Shown here piece by piece: positions 1-9,398 of a stretch of DNA of 64,000 nucleotides. This stretch comes from Mycolicibacterium sp. CBMA 226. GTDB taxonomy: Bacteria > Actinomycetota > Actinomycetes > Mycobacteriales > Mycobacteriaceae. The notes under the pieces are model-generated. The model was not told the DNA's origin, made no database searches, and saw nothing but the letters and a program-made list of their open reading frames with translations. Every line of letters starts with the position of its first letter. Position 1 is the first letter of the stretch. Position numbers and translations under genes: made by a program. Location: positions 62,001 through 126,000 of the forward strand of contig NZ_VTGY01000015.1 in assembly GCF_009729075.1 (NCBI RefSeq), in the 5' to 3' direction.

Positions 1-294
1 ATCGATGGCGCGCTGGTACGCCGCATCGACATCGGGCACCTGCAAGTGGATGGTCACCGGCGTGCCGCCGAAGGCCGTCGGGGTCTGCGACTTGCCGCCA
101 CACATCTCCGGGAAGTCGTCGTTGAGGTAGACGTTCGATCCGTTGATGGTCAGTGCGGCGTGCATGAGCTTGCCGTCGGGCCCGGGCACCCGGCCGAGCT
201 CGGTGGCGCCAAAAGCCTTGACGTAGAAGTCGATTGCAGCGGCGCCGTCGCCGACGACGAGGTGCGGGGCGAGGAAGGTCTGGGACTCGGTCAT
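1..294 (-). CDS. VOC-family (glyoxalase/PhnB-like) protein, 3' end cut by window
   Basis: The minus-strand frame is open from the ATG at 294 to the window edge (98 codons), so the C-terminus is missing. A strong Shine-Dalgarno (GAGGAG) lies just upstream of the ATG. The product begins MTESQTFLAPHLVV and continues with DFYVKAFGATE and PDGKLMHAAL, the beta-alpha-beta start of PhnB-like VOC proteins. Members bind a metal and act on small molecules or antibiotics, or have no known substrate. The specific substrate cannot be read from the sequence. Confidence 0.75.
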   Translation of the reverse strand, partial: MTESQTFLAPHLVVGDGAAAIDFYVKAFGATELGRVPGPDGKLMHAALTINGSNVYLNDDFPEMCGGKSQTPTAFGGTPVTIHLQVPDVDAAYQRAID

Positions 295-392
295 CTTGTT
301 CTCCTCAGAGCGGTACTGCGCGGATTGGGCCATTCGTTATGACCACCTCCAACGCTACTTCTCATCGGTGACAAGTAATCGAGCCCGAAGTG

Positions 393-1535
393 TCAGGTGT
401 GGGCGATGCTGTCCCAGCCGGCCACCGAGTCCGCGCTGCGCGGCTGCGGACCGACGTAGATCGCCGCCGGACGGACCAGCTTGCCCAGCCGCTTCTGCTC
501 CAGGATGTGGGCGCACCAGCCCGCGGTGCGGCCGCACGTGAACATCGCCGGCATCATCGCGCTGGGCACCTGGGCGAAGTCCAGGATGACGGCGGCCCAG
601 AACTCGACGTTGGTCTCGATGGCCCGGTCGGGGCGGCGCTCGCGCAGTTCGGCGAGGGCCGCCTGCTCCAGTGCGGCGGCGGCCTCGTAGCGGGGCGCGT
701 CGAGGCGCTTGGCGGTGGCGCGCAGCACGCGGGCGCGGGGGTCCTCCGCGCGGTACACCCGGTGCCCGAAGCCCATGAGTTTGTCCTTGCGGTCCAGGAT
801 GCCCTTGACCACGGCGCGGGCATCGCCCGTGCGCTCGGTCTCCTCGATCATCGGCAGCACCCGCGCCGGGGCGCCGCCGTGCAGCGGTCCGCTCATGGCA
901 CCGATGGCGCCCGACAGCGACGCGGGGACATCGGCTCCGGTGGATGCGATGACGCGCGCGGTGAAGGTGGACGCGTTCATGCCGTGCTCGGCCGCGCTCA
1001 CCCAGTAGGCGTCGATGGCCTCGATGTGCCGCGGGTCCGGCTCACCCTGCCAGCGGGTCATGAAACGTGCTGTCACCGTTGGACATTCGTCGACGATGTG
1101 CTGGGGCACCGCGGGCTTGTAGATGCCGCGGGCCGACTGCGCGACGAACGACAGCGCCGTCACCGACGTCTTCGCCAGCTGGTCGCGGGCGGTGTCGTCA
1201 TCGATGTCGAGCAGCGGCTGGAAGCCCCACATCGGGGCAAGCGTCGGCAGTGCGGCCTGGACGTCGACGCGGACGTCACCCGAGTGCACGTGCAGCGGGA
1301 AGGGCTCCGCGGCCGGCAGGCCCCGGCCGAATTCGCCGTCCACGAGCAGGGCCCAGACGTCACCGAACGTGACGCGGTGGCGCACCAGGTCTTCGATGTC
1401 GACGCCGCGGTAGCGCAGGGCGCCGCCGTCCTTGTCGGGTTCGGCGATCTCGGTTGTGAAGGCCACGACGCCTTCCAGGCCGGCGACGAAGTTCTCGGGG
1501 ATCTGGGGCGTCGACACTGACGTTGCCTCGGTCAT
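393..1535 (-). CDS. citA: Citrate synthase 2 (CitA)
   Basis: A 380-aa protein with the citrate-synthase active-site blocks GPLHGGAPA and MGFGHRVYRAEDPRA and a late Asp/Glu region (ETNVEFWAAV). It condenses oxaloacetate with acetyl-CoA (or possibly propionyl-CoA, as a 2-methylcitrate synthase). It is the shorter mycobacterial paralogue, the counterpart of M. tuberculosis Rv0889c. The second citrate synthase, gltA2, lies 2.8 kb away on the other strand, as in other mycobacteria. The start MTEATSVST matches the family length. It is probably dispensable next to gltA2 (inference). Confidence 0.9.
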   Translation of the reverse strand: MTEATSVSTPQIPENFVAGLEGVVAFTTEIAEPDKDGGALRYRGVDIEDLVRHRVTFGDVWALLVDGEFGRGLPAAEPFPLHVHSGDVRVDVQAALPTLAPMWGFQPLLDIDDDTARDQLAKTSVTALSFVAQSARGIYKPAVPQHIVDECPTVTARFMTRWQGEPDPRHIEAIDAYWVSAAEHGMNASTFTARVIASTGADVPASLSGAIGAMSGPLHGGAPARVLPMIEETERTGDARAVVKGILDRKDKLMGFGHRVYRAEDPRARVLRATAKRLDAPRYEAAAALEQAALAELRERRPDRAIETNVEFWAAVILDFAQVPSAMMPAMFTCGRTAGWCAHILEQKRLGKLVRPAAIYVGPQPRSADSVAGWDSIAHT

Positions 1536-1590
1536 GCTGAAATTGTTCCACTAGCCGATGTGCCGGAGGCTACCGGCCGGTAACAAGCGG

Positions 1591-2211
1591 TCAGACCACA
1601 GAGAAACCCGCAGGCAGACCACCGCGTCCGGTGAGCGCCGGAAGCACCGCAGCGGCCTGCCCGGTCAGCGCGGCGATCTGTGCTGCCAGCACGGTTGCGT
1701 CCCGCAGTGCAGGGTCGGGCAGTGTGACGTCGATTCCGGTGGCCCGCGCGATGTCGAGGCTGTGCACGGTCAACTCGAAAACCCGGGTGGGGAGGTAGTT
1801 GCTCAACCGGATGCCGAGCCCGCCGATCACGGCGATCAGGGGGTCGCCAGCCCCGTCCAGGTCGGTCAGCACCTGGTGCAGCAGGTCGGTGACCTTGGCG
1901 GCCGGGTCCGCCCCCAGATTGCGTCCGGCTGCCCGGCCGCGCTCGACGATGTCCGGGCTGTCGGCGGCGTAGTCGCGCATCAGTGCGTAGTAGTGCGCCG
2001 GTCCGGTCACGTCCTCCCGGTCGGCGGGTGTGCGCAGGTAGGCGCTGACGGTGATCAGTGACCGTGAGGTGTGCCCCACCAGCGACCGCAGGTCCCAGTC
2101 GCCCAGGCCGCGAGCGTCCCAGGCCGTGGCCGGGATCAGTGCCACCAGGTCCGCGAAAGCTGTTGCCGCCGAAGCGAACACTGAATGGTCCGGTCGTGCG
2201 TCTGACGCCAT
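1591..2211 (-). CDS. Maleylpyruvate isomerase N-terminal (DinB-like) domain protein
   Basis: A 206-aa protein of the mycothiol-dependent maleylpyruvate isomerase/DinB superfamily. WDLRSLVGHTSRSL carries a candidate metal-binding His, and ELTVHSLDIARA carries a second His near the end of the four-helix domain. Actinobacterial members are usually unassigned, metal-binding and thought to use mycothiol. It is divergent from pdxH with only 40 bp between starts, so the two may share a promoter region. The start MASDARPD is placed at 2211. The exact reaction is unknown. Confidence 0.7.
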   Translation of the reverse strand: MASDARPDHSVFASAATAFADLVALIPATAWDARGLGDWDLRSLVGHTSRSLITVSAYLRTPADREDVTGPAHYYALMRDYAADSPDIVERGRAAGRNLGADPAAKVTDLLHQVLTDLDGAGDPLIAVIGGLGIRLSNYLPTRVFELTVHSLDIARATGIDVTLPDPALRDATVLAAQIAALTGQAAAVLPALTGRGGLPAGFSVV

Positions 2212-2251
2212 GTCTGCATTGTGTCACCGCATCGGCGTACCGTCGCCGAGC

Positions 2252-2926
2252 ATGGCATCCGATCACGTGGAACAGTCGGCAGATCATCTGGCCCGGATGC
2301 GGGTCGAATACGGTTCGACAGAGAAGGACGGCAGTGTCGACCTCGACGTCGACTGGCTGGACCGGGGCTGGTTGGCGTTGTTCCGCGACTGGATGGCCGA
2401 TGCCGTACAGGCCGGGGTGTCCGAACCCAACGCCATGGTGCTGGGCACCGTCGACGCGCAGGGCCATCCCGTCACCCGCTCGGTGCTGTGCAAGTCGATC
2501 GACGAGACGGGCGTCTCGTTCTACACCAACTACGACTCCGACAAGGGCGACCAGCTGGCCGCGGTGCCCTACGCCTCGGCGACGTTCCCGTGGTACCTGC
2601 TGGGCCGTCAGATTCACATCCGCGGCGCGGTGACGAAGGTCGACGCTGAGCACACCGCCGCGTACTGGGCGAAGCGACCGCGCGGTTCGCAGCTGGGGGC
2701 GTGGGCGTCGCACCAGTCAAAATCGATTGCCTCGCGAGCGGCGCTGCTGGAACAGTTGCGTGATGTGACCGAGCGATTCGCCGATGTGCCGGAGGTGCCG
2801 GTGCCGCCGAACTGGGGCGGCTACCTGATTGCCCCGGAAGTGATCGAGTTCTGGCAGGGCCGAGAGAACCGGGTGCACAACAGGATTCGTGTCACCGGCA
2901 ACCGTGTCGAACGGCTCCAGCCGTGA
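2252..2926 (+). CDS. pdxH: Pyridoxamine 5'-phosphate oxidase
   Basis: A 224-aa FMN enzyme that oxidises pyridoxine/pyridoxamine 5'-phosphate to PLP. Recognisable blocks are EPNAMVLGTVDAQGHPVTRS, VSFYTNYDSDKG, ATFPWYLLGRQIHIRG, RGSQLGAWASHQSK and the terminal WQGRENRVHNRIR, which together are diagnostic for PdxH. The frame is open further upstream, but the ATG at 2252 gives the family length and leaves 40 bp to the divergent gene. An MFS gene follows within 30 bp, so co-transcription is likely. Confidence 0.93.
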   Translation: MASDHVEQSADHLARMRVEYGSTEKDGSVDLDVDWLDRGWLALFRDWMADAVQAGVSEPNAMVLGTVDAQGHPVTRSVLCKSIDETGVSFYTNYDSDKGDQLAAVPYASATFPWYLLGRQIHIRGAVTKVDAEHTAAYWAKRPRGSQLGAWASHQSKSIASRAALLEQLRDVTERFADVPEVPVPPNWGGYLIAPEVIEFWQGRENRVHNRIRVTGNRVERLQP

Positions 2927-2954
2927 ATTTCCCCGTCGCTTCGTTCGCCCTCCG

Positions 2955-4226
2955 GTGAGAGGCCTGATCGCCGACACCACACCGCTACGCAACCCCGACT
3001 ACCGCCGCCTGTGGGGTTCGAGCGTCGTCACGGTGATCGGCGCCAACCTGACGATCTTCGCGGTGCCGGTGCAGTTGTACGCGCTGACGCAGAACTCGGC
3101 GTATGTCGGGCTGGCGGGTGTGTTCAGCGTGGTGCCGCTCATCGTGTTCGGCCTGTGGGGCGGCGCCTGGGCCGACGCGATGGATCGTCGCCGGCTGCTG
3201 ATCATCGCGTCGTGCGGCCTGGCGCTGGCGTCGGTGCTGCTCTGGGTGCAGGCCGCAGCGGCCATCAACAATGTCTGGCTGGTGCTGTGCCTGCTGTCGG
3301 TGCAGCAGGCGTTCTACGCGATCAACTCACCGACGCGGTCGGCCGCCATCCCGCGGATGCTCCCGGCCGAGCAGTTGCCGGCCGCCAACTCGCTGAACAT
3401 GACGGTGTTCCAGGCCGGCGCGATCATCGGCCCGTTGCTTGCCGGCGTGCTGCTGCGGTGGGTGGACCTGTCGACGCTGTATTTCATCGACGCCCTGACC
3501 ACGATCGCGCCGATCTGGGCCACGTTCCGGCTCGCCCCGATGCCACCTGAGCACTCGCCCGACGACGACACCTCACGCTGGGGTTTCGCGGCCGTGCTGG
3601 ACGGCTTCCGGTACCTGTCCGGCAACCGTGTCGTGCTGATGTCGTTCGTCGTCGACCTCATCGCGATGATCCTCGGCATGCCGCGGGCGCTGTTCCCGCA
3701 GATGGCGCACGAAAACTTCGGCGGGCCGGTCGCGGGCGGGACCGCGATGGCGCTGCTGTCGGCAGCCATGGCGGTCGGCGCCGTGGCCGGCGGGGTGTTC
3801 TCGGGATGGCTGCCCCGGGTCCGCAGGCAGGGTCTGGCGGTGGTGGTCTCGATCGTGGTGTGGGGCGCGGCCATGGCCGGTTTCGGGCTGGCGGTCGGCC
3901 ACGCCACCGGCCGGCGCGACGGATTCCTCTGGGTCGCCCTGGTGCTGTTGGCCGTCGGGGGCGCCGCCGACATGGTCTCGGCGGTGTTCCGGAGCACGAT
4001 CCTGCAGGAAGCCGCGTCAGACGAGCTGCGCGGCCGTCTGCAGGGCGTCTTCACCGTGGTGGTCGCGGGCGGTCCGCGGATTGCTGACGCAGTGCACGGC
4101 GCGGCGGCCGCGGTGGTGGGGACCACGGTGGCCGCAACGGGCGGCGGTGTCCTGGTGGTGGTCGGCGTCGTCGTTTCGGTCCTGGTGGTACCGGCGTTCG
4201 TGCGCTATCAGGTGGCTCGCAACTGA
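2955..4226 (+). CDS. MFS transporter (EntS/MFS_3-like)
   Basis: About 423 aa starting from the GTG at 2955 (VRGLIADTTPL). The start NPDYRRLWGSSVVTVIGANL is typical of the EntS-like MFS_3 group, with the loop-2/3 motif GAWADAMDRRRLL after TM2. About 12 hydrophobic segments can be read. The group includes siderophore and drug exporters; the substrate here is unknown. It lies 28 bp after pdxH and just before gltA2. The frame is open to 2889 inside pdxH, but that extension does not look like an MFS N-terminus. Confidence 0.85.
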   Translation: MRGLIADTTPLRNPDYRRLWGSSVVTVIGANLTIFAVPVQLYALTQNSAYVGLAGVFSVVPLIVFGLWGGAWADAMDRRRLLIIASCGLALASVLLWVQAAAAINNVWLVLCLLSVQQAFYAINSPTRSAAIPRMLPAEQLPAANSLNMTVFQAGAIIGPLLAGVLLRWVDLSTLYFIDALTTIAPIWATFRLAPMPPEHSPDDDTSRWGFAAVLDGFRYLSGNRVVLMSFVVDLIAMILGMPRALFPQMAHENFGGPVAGGTAMALLSAAMAVGAVAGGVFSGWLPRVRRQGLAVVVSIVVWGAAMAGFGLAVGHATGRRDGFLWVALVLLAVGGAADMVSAVFRSTILQEAASDELRGRLQGVFTVVVAGGPRIADAVHGAAAAVVGTTVAATGGGVLVVVGVVVSVLVVPAFVRYQVARN

Positions 4227-4309
4227 TGCTTGACAGCGAGGTTATGACGACCCGAGCAAGCACATAGTTCTCTTAACGACTACCGTCTTGTTCCGGACGT
4301 TTCACCTGC

Positions 4310-4340
4310 CGACACCGCAAAAGGTCGACACCGCAAAAGG
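4310..4340 (+). repeat. 16-bp tandem duplication in the gltA2 leader
   Basis: The unit CGACACCGCAAAAGG occurs at 4310-4324 and again at 4326-4340, separated by one T. The second copy ends in the purine run AAAAGGGG that serves as the Shine-Dalgarno of gltA2, so the duplication creates a spare ribosome-binding-like sequence upstream. It may be a recent slippage product. Confidence 0.8.
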
Positions 4341-4347
4341 GGTTCAA

Positions 4348-5643
<1,296 letters not shown>

Positions 5644-5659
5644 AGCCTGTTCTCAGACG

Positions 5660-5698
5660 CGGCCCCTCTCGCACCACGCGCGAGGGGCCGTTTCTTTT
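5660..5698 (+). terminator. Rho-independent terminator of gltA2
   Basis: The arms CGGCCCCTC (5660-5668) and GAGGGGCCG (5682-5690) form a GC-rich hairpin followed by TTTCTTTT. It starts 17 bp after the gltA2 stop. Confidence 0.88.
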
Positions 5699-5701
5699 CC
5701 C

Positions 5702-5764
5702 CGCGAGCGTGCGTGTCTGTACGCCAACACGCCGCATTTCGCGTGCACTCCGCGCCCGCTCGCG
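5702..5764. repeat. Palindromic element with CGCGAGCG / CGCTCGCG ends
   Basis: The outer arms CGCGAGCG (5702-5709) and CGCTCGCG (5757-5764) bracket a stretch with further short inverted matches (GTGTCTGTACGCCAACACG). It resembles the dispersed palindromic sequences of mycobacterial intergenic regions. Only this copy was seen in the window, so calling it a repeat family is inference. Confidence 0.4.
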
Positions 5765-5824
5765 CGCGCCGAGCGGCCCGAAAGTGCGCAATGTCACTCC
5801 GGCCCGACGTTGCCGCCAGTACGC

Positions 5825-5855
5825 TTGTAGTTTCACAATGGTTGTGTGAATACAA
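5825..5855. promoter_or_regulatory. Inverted-repeat operator over the MFS start codon
   Basis: TTCACA (5832-5837) and TGTGAA (5845-5850) form an inverted repeat, extended by the outer arms TTGTA (5825-5829) and TACAA (5851-5855). It covers the GTG start of the MFS gene. The MarR-family regulator at the end of the same operon is the obvious candidate ligand (inference). Confidence 0.6.
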
Positions 5856-7300
5856 CTATCGGCGCGCTCGACTCACGGCGCAAGACGATCATCCTGATCT
5901 CCTGCTGCCTCAGTCTGCTGATCGTGTCGATGGACGCGACCATCGTGAACGTCGCGATTCCGTCGATCCGCGCCGACTTCGGTGCGTCGGCCGCCGAGAT
6001 GCAATGGGTCGTCGACGTCTACACCCTGGTGCTGGCCTCGCTGCTAATGCTCTCCGGCGCGACCGGCGACCGGTTCGGTCGTCGTCGGGTGTTCCAGATC
6101 GGGCTGACGGTCTTCGCGTTCGGTTCGCTGTTGTGCAGCCTGGCGCCGACCGCGAACGCATTGATCGGCGCCCGTCTGCTCCAGGGTGTCGGTGGCTCGA
6201 TGCTCAATCCCGTTGCTCTGTCCATCATTTCGCAGGTCTTCACCGGCCGGGTGGAGCGGGCCCGGGCGCTCGGGTTGTGGGGTGGAGTGGTCGGCATCTC
6301 GATGGCACTCGGACCCACCGTCGGCGGCCTCCTGATCGAGACCGTCGGTTGGCGTGCGGTGTTCTGGATCAACCTGCCGATCTGTCTGGCGGCGATCGTG
6401 CTGACCGCCATCTTCGTCCCGGAGAGCAAGTCGGCCACCATGCGCAATATCGATCCGATCGGCCAGGGGCTCGCCGTGGTGTTCCTGTTCAGTCTGGTGT
6501 TCACCCTGATCGAAGGGCCGGGCATGGGCTGGACCAGCCCCCGCACCGTGTCCATCGCGGTACTGGCGGTGGTCGCGCTCGCGGCCTTCCTGCGCTACGA
6601 GCGTCGGCGCCACGATCCGTTCATCGATCTGCGCTTCTTCCGCAGCATCCCGTTCGCCTCCGCCACGGTGACGGCAATCCTCGCGTTCACCGCCTGGGGC
6701 GCATTCCTCTTCATGATGTCGTTCTATCTGCAGAACGAGCGGCATTACTCGGCCATCCACACCGGCCTGATGTATCTCCCGATAGCCGTTGGCGCCCTGA
6801 TCTTTTCGCCGCTGTCCGGACGGATCGTCGGACGCTACGGCGCCCGCCCGTCCCTCCTGACCGCGGGCGTGCTCACGGCAACCGCCTCTCTCATGCTGAC
6901 GACGCTGACCACCACCACGCCGACGTGGCACGTGTTGCTGGTCTTCACGGTCTTCGGCATCGGGTTCGCCATGGTCAACGCACCGATCACCAACGCCGCG
7001 GTGAGCGGCATGCCGGTGGATCGAGCCGGCGCCGCGGCGGCTGTCACGTCGACCAGCCGGCAAGTCGGGGTGAGTATCGGTGTGGCACTGTGCGGTTCGA
7101 TCGCCGGTTCGGCCCTGGCCGGCAGCGGCGCCGACTTCGCCACGCAGGCCCGGCCGCTGTGGTGGATGTGCGTCGGCATCGGCGTCGCCGTCGCCCTGCT
7201 CGGGTTCTTCTCGACGGCACCGCGGGCGATGCGCTCCGCGGAGCGGCTGGCACCGCTGATCGCGGGTACCCCGGCCCCGGAGTTGGCCCATGTCCCCTGA
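5846..7300 (+). CDS. DHA2 (EmrB/QacA-type) MFS drug exporter
   Basis: A 484-aa, 14-TM-type proton antiporter. Motif D1 at the end of TM1 reads SMDATIVNVAIPSI, and loop motif A reads GATGDRFGRRRVF. The antiporter motif C region is LWGGVVGISMALGPTVGGLL. It starts at a GTG inside the inverted repeat described at 5825-5855. It overlaps the marR gene by 11 bp, so the two form an operon in which the regulator probably represses its own transporter. The substrate is unknown; organic cations or antibiotics are typical. Confidence 0.88.
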   Translation: MNTTIGALDSRRKTIILISCCLSLLIVSMDATIVNVAIPSIRADFGASAAEMQWVVDVYTLVLASLLMLSGATGDRFGRRRVFQIGLTVFAFGSLLCSLAPTANALIGARLLQGVGGSMLNPVALSIISQVFTGRVERARALGLWGGVVGISMALGPTVGGLLIETVGWRAVFWINLPICLAAIVLTAIFVPESKSATMRNIDPIGQGLAVVFLFSLVFTLIEGPGMGWTSPRTVSIAVLAVVALAAFLRYERRRHDPFIDLRFFRSIPFASATVTAILAFTAWGAFLFMMSFYLQNERHYSAIHTGLMYLPIAVGALIFSPLSGRIVGRYGARPSLLTAGVLTATASLMLTTLTTTTPTWHVLLVFTVFGIGFAMVNAPITNAAVSGMPVDRAGAAAAVTSTSRQVGVSIGVALCGSIAGSALAGSGADFATQARPLWWMCVGIGVAVALLGFFSTAPRAMRSAERLAPLIAGTPAPELAHVP

Positions 7301-7709
7301 TTCGCTGGCCGACGAGGTCTGGCAGTCCATGGCCGCCGTCGTGGCCGAGAACCGCGACAGTTGGAAACGTGCGGTGGTCGAGCAGACGGGGTTGCCCTTC
7401 AGTCGTTTCCGGATTCTGCGCCGGCTCGAGGCCAAGGCCATGACGGCGAAAGAGCTCGCTGCGGCCACGGCGATGGACGCGCCGGCCGCCACCGTCGCCA
7501 TCAACGACTTGGAAGATCGGGGACTCGTTGTGCGGCAACCAGATCCGGACAATCGGCGGTGCAAGCTCGTGTCCGTCACCGACGCCGGGGCCGCGCTGAT
7601 GCGCGGCATCCGCCAGATCGATGACCCGGCCCCACCGGTCTTTGCCACGTTGGACGCCGACGAGCTCGCCACGCTGCGCGATCTGCTGAGCCGGCTGCGC
7701 CGCCACTAG
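7290..7709 (+). CDS. MarR-family transcriptional regulator
   Basis: 139 aa with the MarR winged-helix layout: GLPFSRFRILRRLEAK, MTAKELAAATAMDAPAATVA (helix-turn-helix), then the wing DRGLVVRQPDPDNRRCKLVSV with the conserved D-x-R-x3-hydrophobic pattern. It overlaps the end of the exporter gene by 11 bp. It is expected to bind the inverted repeat at 5825-5855 and to be released by an exporter substrate (inference). Confidence 0.88.
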   Translation: MSPDSLADEVWQSMAAVVAENRDSWKRAVVEQTGLPFSRFRILRRLEAKAMTAKELAAATAMDAPAATVAINDLEDRGLVVRQPDPDNRRCKLVSVTDAGAALMRGIRQIDDPAPPVFATLDADELATLRDLLSRLRRH

Positions 7710-7758
7710 GGTGCGGTTCCCGTCCACCCGCGGTTGATGCCCGACTACGGTGGTGTCC

Positions 7759-8124
7759 GTGGCTAACACCAAACCTGAGATCGAATTCCCGGACGGCCCG
7801 GCACCTGATTCGCTGGTGATCGAGGACGTCATCGTCGGCGACGGCGCCGAGGCGGTGCCCGGTGGCAACGTCACCGTCCACTACGTCGGCGTCGAGTACG
7901 ACACCGGTGAGGAGTTCGACAGCTCCTGGAACCGCGGCGAGACCATCGAATTCCCCCTGCGCGGCCTGATCCAGGGCTGGCAGGACGGCATCCCCGGCAT
8001 GCGCGTGGGCGGCCGGCGCAAGCTGACCATTCCGCCGGCACAGGCGTACGGCCCTGCCGGTGGTGGCCACCGGCTGTCCGGCAAGACGCTGATCTTCGTC
8101 ATCGACCTCGTCGGCGTCCGCTGA
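7759..8124 (+). CDS. fkbP: FKBP-type peptidyl-prolyl cis-trans isomerase
   Basis: 121 aa, one complete FKBP domain without signal peptide: VTVHYVGVEYDTGEEFDSSW, EFPLRGLIQGWQDGIPGMRV, GGRRKLTIPPAQAYGPAGGG and LIFVIDLVGVR. The active-site residues Y, F, D, W and Y are in place. The product is expected to be a cytoplasmic proline isomerase. The GTG at 7759 (VANTKPEIEFP) was chosen because mycobacterial homologues start there; two in-frame GTGs lie up to 9 nt upstream. Confidence 0.9.
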   Translation: MANTKPEIEFPDGPAPDSLVIEDVIVGDGAEAVPGGNVTVHYVGVEYDTGEEFDSSWNRGETIEFPLRGLIQGWQDGIPGMRVGGRRKLTIPPAQAYGPAGGGHRLSGKTLIFVIDLVGVR

Positions 8125-8147
8125 TCTGATCGACTTTCTGTCGGGCT

Positions 8148-8211
8148 TAGAGTCCGGCGGTTGTGGCGTGTCATGGCGGCAACGTGCCGTCCCCACAGCT
8201 GCCGGGCTCTA
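8148..8211. repeat. Long nested hairpin between fkbP and arfA
   Basis: The outer arms TAGAGTCCGGC (8148-8158) and GCCGGGCTCTA (8201-8211) pair over 11 positions with one G-U. Inside are TGTGG (8162-8166) with CCACA (8193-8197), and CGGCA (8177-8181) with TGCCG (8185-8189). No T-tract follows. It could end fkbP transcription without a U-tail, or be a palindromic repeat element. Confidence 0.55.
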
Positions 8212-8242
8212 GGCTCGAACTTGTTTCAGGGAGGGTTTCTGC

Positions 8243-9244
8243 ATGCCGGACATAGCTGACGTCACCGAGCCGTCCGGCCTCGTCCGTCGACTGGGCGCTC
8301 GCGGCGGCATGGCGGTGGTGGCTGCCGTGGTCGCTGTCGTGGCTGCCGTCGGCTGGGTGGTGTTCGGCAGCGCCGACGAGCACCCCGCCCCGAGTTCGAT
8401 CGCGGCATCGCAGGCGTCGGTTCCGGCAGAGCCCGAGCTGACCTCGGCGCCGTTCTCGCTGATGCGCGACGGCAACACCGTCACACTGACCGGCAGCCTC
8501 GCCAACACCCGGTCGAAGTCCGAACTGGCCGCCGCGGTGAAGGCGCAGTGGCTCAATGCAACCCTCGACGACAAGACGACCATCGTCGACGGGGCCGGGA
8601 CGCCCGACATGTCCGTCGTCGGCAACGTGCTCACCGCGGCCGATGCCATCCCGGACTTCGGCCTGTCCATCGACGGCGCCACCATCACGTTGATGGGGAC
8701 GGCGCCCAACCTCGACGTCGCGGCCGGGGTGCAGAGCGCCGCGGCCATGTCGTTCCCCGGTGCCAAGCTGGCCAACAACATTCAGATTCCCGCGCCGGGC
8801 GGTCCGGTGGCGCCGCCGGCATCAGCGCCCCCGTCGGCACCCGCCCCCGCACCGGCACCCGCGCCCGCCCCGACCGGTGGCGCGTGCGCGAAGGTGCAGG
8901 CCGACATCACCGAGCTGTTGCACACGCCCATCAGCTTCGTCACCGGCGGCTCGCAGATGACGTCGGAGTCCCGCAAGGTACTGGAGCAGGTCGCGGACAA
9001 GATCAAAGGTTGCCCCAGCGGCGCGGTCACCGTGGTTGGCTACACCGACAACGAAGGCAGCGACGCCGTCAACCTCAAGCTGAGCGACACCCGCGCCAAA
9101 GCCGTTGCCGCCGCACTGGTTTCAAATGGTGTGATGGCGGCGAAGGTGACGGCCCGCGGCGCCGGGTCCGCCAACCCGATCGCCGACAACAGCACCGCGG
9201 ACGGCCGGGCCAAGAACCGTCGGGTCGAGATCACCGTCGGCTGA
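8243..9244 (+). CDS. arfA: ArfA/OmpATb: BON-OmpA peptidoglycan-associated membrane protein
   Basis: 333 aa. A cytoplasmic start is followed by one membrane segment (about residues 24-45, AVVAAVVAVVAAVGWVVFG), a BON-type central domain, and a Pro/Ala linker (about 185-215). The C-terminal OmpA-like domain carries the peptidoglycan-binding pattern VVGYTDNEGSDAVNLKLSDTRA and KNRRVEITV. M. tuberculosis ArfA (Rv0899) supports ammonia release and growth at acid pH, and is encoded with arfB and arfC. Here the next gene (prrB, opposite strand) begins only 155 bp away, so arfBC are absent from this position. Confidence 0.9.
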   Translation: MPDIADVTEPSGLVRRLGARGGMAVVAAVVAVVAAVGWVVFGSADEHPAPSSIAASQASVPAEPELTSAPFSLMRDGNTVTLTGSLANTRSKSELAAAVKAQWLNATLDDKTTIVDGAGTPDMSVVGNVLTAADAIPDFGLSIDGATITLMGTAPNLDVAAGVQSAAAMSFPGAKLANNIQIPAPGGPVAPPASAPPSAPAPAPAPAPAPTGGACAKVQADITELLHTPISFVTGGSQMTSESRKVLEQVADKIKGCPSGAVTVVGYTDNEGSDAVNLKLSDTRAKAVAAALVSNGVMAAKVTARGAGSANPIADNSTADGRAKNRRVEITVG

Positions 9245-9398
9245 GTGGGGGAGGACGCCGGCCTGTCACCATCGGCGTGTTGCCTGCCCCTGTGGCCCAT
9301 GCGATCTGGAGCCGTCAAAAAGAGCGACAATGTCACCACTTGCTGACGACTTCAGCTCGCATGTGTCCCTCAGAGCGCCGACACGCCGGGCGTAACCC

